Source of the DNA: Spirochaetales bacterium
Lineage (GTDB): Bacteria; Spirochaetota; Spirochaetia; Treponematales; Treponemataceae
Assembly: GCA_003252395.1 (NCBI GenBank)
Contig: QKEL01000008.1
Coordinates: 372,001-436,000 of the forward strand
Reading direction: 5' to 3'
Length of the DNA stretch: 64,000 nucleotides
Shown here in pieces: positions 61,112-64,000 of this stretch (position 1 is the stretch's first letter; the number at the start of each line of letters is the position of its first letter). The position numbers were made by a program, and so were the translations under genes. Below the pieces are notes generated by a model, which did not search any database, was not told the DNA's origin, and worked only from the letters and a program-made list of their open reading frames with translations.

Positions 61112-62149
61112 TCAAGAAAAATATTGGCGCTCCGTCGCGCGGCGCCGATAGGAATATTCCAGCATGGCCCCGACCAAGGCGGGAACCGTGACGATGAACG
61201 TAAAAAACGCGAATGAAGCGGCGGGATCGGCATTTGTTCCCGGATGCCGCGAAAGATACACGCCGGCGGCGGCGACCAAAACCGAGAAGGCGAGAAGAAA
61301 CCGGGCAATGACCGCCTTCCACGGCTGCCGCTCCGGTTTCAGGAAGACGCGCCCGTCCTCGTCGCTGGCAAGGCTCTGTGCCCCGTATTTTTTCATAATC
61401 CGCTCGAGCTCTTCGGACGGGGTATCGATGAGCATGGGCGGGGCCGATCCGGGTTTATCCCAGCGGGAACGTGAGCTCAGCGAGCCCTTGAGGACGAACC
61501 GTCGCCCCGAAATAAAGAGCGCGAGAACGATGAGGACGACGAAGAGGCCCCCTCCCTCCGCCAGGGCGAAGGTATCGTAAAGCCCGTGAATGGCCCAAGC
61601 CAGAACGAACCCGATGAACACCAAACGGCGGCTCGTCTTCCGATCGGGGGCAAACCGCGCCTTACCCACGAAAGAACCCATGATCACCCCGCAAAAGGTA
61701 TGCAGGGGTATGGACGTGACGGCCCGGACCAAACCGGTGCCGAACCCGTATTGCAGCACGTAGAATACGTTCTCAAACAGGGCAAAGCCGATAGCGCTCA
61801 GGGTAACGTATACGATACCGTCGTTTTCCTCGTTGAAATTCCGGTTTTTCCACACGAAGAGCAGCACGACGGCGAGCTTGCAGAATTCCTCTACCGGGGC
61901 GATCTGCACGAACGAGGCGATGAAAGCGGCGACGAGGCCCGCCTCAGTCGCCCCTGAGCGCAGGAAGGGAACGGCGAGGGAAAGAAGCGATTCCAAGACC
62001 AGGGAAGGGACGGTGGAGAGCATGCCCAAGGCGAGGGTAAACAATACCATGTGCAGGGGTTCCGGCTCCCGACGGTCCGCGGCCATCAGGTAGAGAAGAT
62101 AGGCGACCGGCGGCAATACCGCCAGAATGAGCGAAACGAGCTGAACCAT
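61112..62149 (-). CDS. PrsW-family intramembrane metalloprotease
   Basis: A 345-residue membrane protein with eight or so helices. Catalytic motifs of the family are PVEEFCKLAVVLLF (E-E-x-x-K), IPLHTFCGVIMGSFVG (first His) and VLAWAIHGLYDTFAL (second His). PrsW in Bacillus makes the first cut in an anti-sigma factor; other members have unknown substrates. The C-terminal ~130 residues contain a soluble stretch and two more helices. It lies 6 bp after the FecR-domain lipoprotein gene, so that protein or a shared partner is a plausible substrate. Confidence 0.9.
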   Translation of the reverse strand: MVQLVSLILAVLPPVAYLLYLMAADRREPEPLHMVLFTLALGMLSTVPSLVLESLLSLAVPFLRSGATEAGLVAAFIASFVQIAPVEEFCKLAVVLLFVWKNRNFNEENDGIVYVTLSAIGFALFENVFYVLQYGFGTGLVRAVTSIPLHTFCGVIMGSFVGKARFAPDRKTSRRLVFIGFVLAWAIHGLYDTFALAEGGGLFVVLIVLALFISGRRFVLKGSLSSRSRWDKPGSAPPMLIDTPSEELERIMKKYGAQSLASDEDGRVFLKPERQPWKAVIARFLLAFSVLVAAAGVYLSRHPGTNADPAASFAFFTFIVTVPALVGAMLEYSYRRRATERQYFS

Positions 62150-62155
62150 CGGGCC

Positions 62156-62875
62156 TTACTCTTCCACTACGGACCAATCCATGGTCTCGCCTATTCGGGC
62201 AGCGAGGTTTTCGAGGTCAGCGTCCACGTGGCGGGGGTCCATATCGGCGGGAGCGGGAACGAAGGACACGGTCTCTCCCGTGCCGGTAAAGAGCAGGGCC
62301 TCGTGATGGCTCGCTTCCGCGATAACGGACTCGCTTGTTCCCCCGGGGATAAACTCGATTCGGCCGTTGCACGTGCAAAAATAGGTTTCCGCCGCCGTTC
62401 CGCTCACCCAAACGCAGAAGCTCGTTCCGCGCACGCCCGCGACGAGGGAAGGAGTCCGTACGTCGAGCTTGCCGCCCGAAAGCTTATTTAGTTTCCGCAA
62501 TACCGCGGTAACCTTCCCGCGCTCCACGTTTACCGATTTTTCAAGGTCAGAAAGCCGAACCCGCAATGAAGCGGAAGGGCCGATACTCAGGGCATTCTTC
62601 CCGTCGAACACGATCTCGGCCAGGCCGTCCCGGTCGGTTTCAATCAGGGCTCCGTCTCTAATCCCGTCCCCGATGGCCAAGGCCTTGCCGTCCTGGGTTA
62701 CCGAACCTTCGAAATAGACTATCGAGGCGAATGGAGCAGCCGCATTGCCGTCCGCCGTACCGCCCCGTATCGATTCCGTCGAGACGCCGTTCGAGCCTGC
62801 CGATTTCCCGTGGCAGGAAGCGAGAAGGAGGACCGTTATGGCGAGGATCGCGACGATACCATAATTCTTTTTCAT
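62156..62875 (-). CDS. FecR-domain lipoprotein
   Basis: A 239-residue lipoprotein with lipobox LLASC. The FecR domain spans residues ~50-160: IVYFEGSVTQDGKALAIGDG, DGLAEIVFDGKNALSIGPSA, and VRTPSLVAGVRGTSFCVWV, the last being the family hallmark (RTPS-x-x-x-x-VRGT). It is a surface or periplasmic beta-helix-like domain used for sensing or for binding partners. ATG 62875 follows GGGAGAGTG. Upstream in-frame codons to 63004 are rejected because they lie before this site. Cotranscribed with the PrsW gene. Confidence 0.9.
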   Translation of the reverse strand: MKKNYGIVAILAITVLLLASCHGKSAGSNGVSTESIRGGTADGNAAAPFASIVYFEGSVTQDGKALAIGDGIRDGALIETDRDGLAEIVFDGKNALSIGPSASLRVRLSDLEKSVNVERGKVTAVLRKLNKLSGGKLDVRTPSLVAGVRGTSFCVWVSGTAAETYFCTCNGRIEFIPGGTSESVIAEASHHEALLFTGTGETVSFVPAPADMDPRHVDADLENLAARIGETMDWSVVEE

Positions 62876-63049
62876 GGAAACACTCTCCCTATCTCTCACG
62901 CATTCCCAGTATACCCCGTTTTTCAACCGATTTGGCCTCGCGCGCGGAATTTTCCAAAAAAAAAGGGAGGGTGCCGAGCGTGATTCACCATACGGGACGA
63001 ACACCCCTTCTTTTCTCCCCGAAGCGGCCCGGATTGACCCGTTCCCATC

Positions 63050-63078
63050 TTGAATGCGCGAAGGCTTTCATGCTAGGT
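63050..63078 (+). promoter_or_regulatory. Putative purE promoter
   Basis: TTGAAT (63050-63055), 17-bp spacer, CTAGGT (63073-63078), then 6 nt to ATG 63085. The -10 is a modest match, but the spacing repeats that of other leaderless starts in the window. Confidence 0.45.
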
Positions 63079-63084
63079 TCACGT

Positions 63085-63567
63085 ATGAAAGTCACCATCT
63101 TTTTCGGTTCCAAATCAGACACAGAGGTTATGAAGAAAGCGGCCGCCGTGCTTCGCGAATTCGGCGTGGACTATTCTTCTTATATTATCTCGGCCCATCG
63201 CGCGGGAGATCTTCTCGCCGAGACCGTCGCGAAAGCGGAATCGGAGGGATGCGAGGTTATCATCGCCGGGGCGGGACTCGCGGCCCACTTGCCCGGCGTC
63301 ATCGCTTCCATGACCACGCTTCCCGTCATCGGCGTTCCGCTGGACGGGGGCAAGGTAGGCGGGCTCGACGCGCTCCTTTCCATCGTGCAAATGCCGAAAC
63401 AGATCCCGGTCGCCACCGTCGGCCTGGACAACGCCGCCAACGCGGGCTACCTGGCATGCCAAATCCTTTCCATCAAATATCCGGAACTCAAGAGCAAACT
63501 CATCGCATTTCGGGACAAATTAAAGAAAGAAATAGCCGCAGAGGGCGGCAGGGGGATCGATTTATGA
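63085..63567 (+). CDS. purE: N5-carboxyaminoimidazole ribonucleotide mutase (PurE)
   Basis: A 160-residue enzyme of purine synthesis that moves the carboxyl group to give CAIR. The start [15 protein letters not shown] is the phosphate loop; [11 protein letters not shown] carries the active-site His; [20 protein letters not shown] is the family block with AAHLPG, found in class I PurE. Class I enzymes need PurK, which is not in the window. The ATG has no ribosome site and the stop overlaps purC by four bases. Confidence 0.95.
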   Translation: MKVTIFFGSKSDTEVMKKAAAVLREFGVDYSSYIISAHRAGDLLAETVAKAESEGCEVIIAGAGLAAHLPGVIASMTTLPVIGVPLDGGKVGGLDALLSIVQMPKQIPVATVGLDNAANAGYLACQILSIKYPELKSKLIAFRDKLKKEIAAEGGRGIDL

Positions 63568-64000
63568 GCAAGAAAGCGGACGCGATCGCGAAGGGCATCG
63601 TCAAGGGCGAGCAAATGTACGAGGGCAAGGCGAAGAGGGTCTACGCGACCAACGATAGCGGCCTCGTCGTGATCGATTACAAGGACGACGCAACCGCGTT
63701 TAACGGCGAGAAAAAGGGCCAGATCGAGTCGAAGGGCGAGTTGAACAACGCCATCGCCTCCGGGCTTTTCGAGCTTCTCGCGAGCCAGGGCGTCAAGAGC
63801 CATTATATCGCGAAGCTTTCGGACCGCGAGATGCTCTGCCGCAAGGTAAGCATCGTACCCCTCGAGGTAATCGTGCGGAACGTGGCCGCGGGCAGCTTTT
63901 CCAAGCGGCTCGGCGTGGCCGAGGGCTCAGAGCTCAAAACCACGGTTTTCGAGATTTCCTACAAGGACGATTCCCTCGGAGACCCCCTTATCAACGATTA
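63564..64000 (+). CDS. purC: SAICAR synthetase (PurC), 3' end beyond window
   Basis: The first ~145 residues of phosphoribosylaminoimidazole-succinocarboxamide synthase, which joins CAIR and aspartate. [15 protein letters not shown] is the nucleotide-binding Gly-Lys loop; [22 protein letters not shown] and [19 protein letters not shown] are the conserved core motifs. The frame is open to the window edge. ATGA overlap with purE shows translational coupling and a purE-purC operon. Confidence 0.96.
   Translation, partial: MSKKADAIAKGIVKGEQMYEGKAKRVYATNDSGLVVIDYKDDATAFNGEKKGQIESKGELNNAIASGLFELLASQGVKSHYIAKLSDREMLCRKVSIVPLEVIVRNVAAGSFSKRLGVAEGSELKTTVFEISYKDDSLGDPLIND

Noticed and set aside
1-64000. 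CRISPR arrays, insertion sequences, prophage and tRNA genes
   Set aside because: None seen by eye: no regularly spaced identical repeats with unique spacers, no transposase or integrase motifs, no tRNA-like cloverleaf noticed. A covariance-model search would be needed to exclude small RNAs.

Overview
This 64 kb chromosomal window is G+C-rich and gene-dense and most likely comes from a spirochaete, probably a free-living or gut treponeme relative. The grounds are: CheX next to CheY; a grpE-dnaK-dnaJ block followed by two SpoIIE-type phosphatases and a STAS protein, an arrangement I recall from treponemes; a K+-dependent-type membrane pyrophosphatase; solute-binding proteins with a Gly where a lipobox Cys would be; and many Spirochaetota-like lipoproteins. 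I have run no searches, so the placement is inference. No rRNA, tRNA, CRISPR array, prophage or insertion sequence was seen.

Region 1 (1-20960) is a surface-polysaccharide locus with an embedded peptide-modification (RiPP-like) cluster. A minus-strand unit starts from a clear promoter at 14126-14154. It runs through an ABC exporter, a nucleotidyltransferase, a repeat-containing SGNH-type lipoprotein, two GT2 enzymes, a polysaccharide deacetylase, a GT4 enzyme, an asparagine-synthetase-like protein, a WecG/TagA transferase, an NAD-dependent epimerase and a PKD lipoprotein that leaves the window. Divergent from it are an S26 signal peptidase, an HPr-kinase-like protein, a PqqD-like recognition protein and a radical SAM/SPASM enzyme (14162-16819). 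Converging on these is a 49-residue peptide gene with a YxxPxL leader and a Cys-Cys-Gly-Gly end, directly downstream of the priming sugar transferase. A CsgD/VpsT-like regulator and an AAA ATPase follow. I infer that peptide maturation and polysaccharide export are linked here; this is the most interesting part of the window.

Region 2 (21175-32783) opens with an elongation factor P carrying Arg32 and its cognate rhamnosyltransferase EarP. It continues with a carbohydrate deacetylase, a GH1 glycosidase, a hybrid histidine kinase with its response regulator, a rhodanese, a membrane CheA-like kinase with CheX and CheY, and an HD phosphohydrolase.

Region 3 (33017-42947) has a two-gene chromate transporter, a peroxiredoxin, a 0.5 kb stretch holding remnants of dps and of a sigma-54 activator, a small lipoprotein, leuS, a MarR-MATE operon, threonine aldolase and a cation diffusion facilitator.

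Region 4 (42932-53643) is a partner-switching operon (two SpoIIE phosphatases, STAS antagonist, RsbW-like protein, HAD phosphatase, VanY peptidase) downstream of nudC-grpE-dnaK-dnaJ.

Region 5 (53716-64000) has a DUF2147 protein, a sugar ABC importer without its ATPase, an isochorismatase-family hydrolase, the membrane pyrophosphatase, a PrsW protease with a FecR-domain lipoprotein, and the start of a purE-purC operon.

A feature running through the whole window is that many transcription units begin with a -10 hexamer only 6-11 nt from the start codon and with no Shine-Dalgarno sequence, whereas downstream genes in the same units do have one. This suggests widespread leaderless transcripts.
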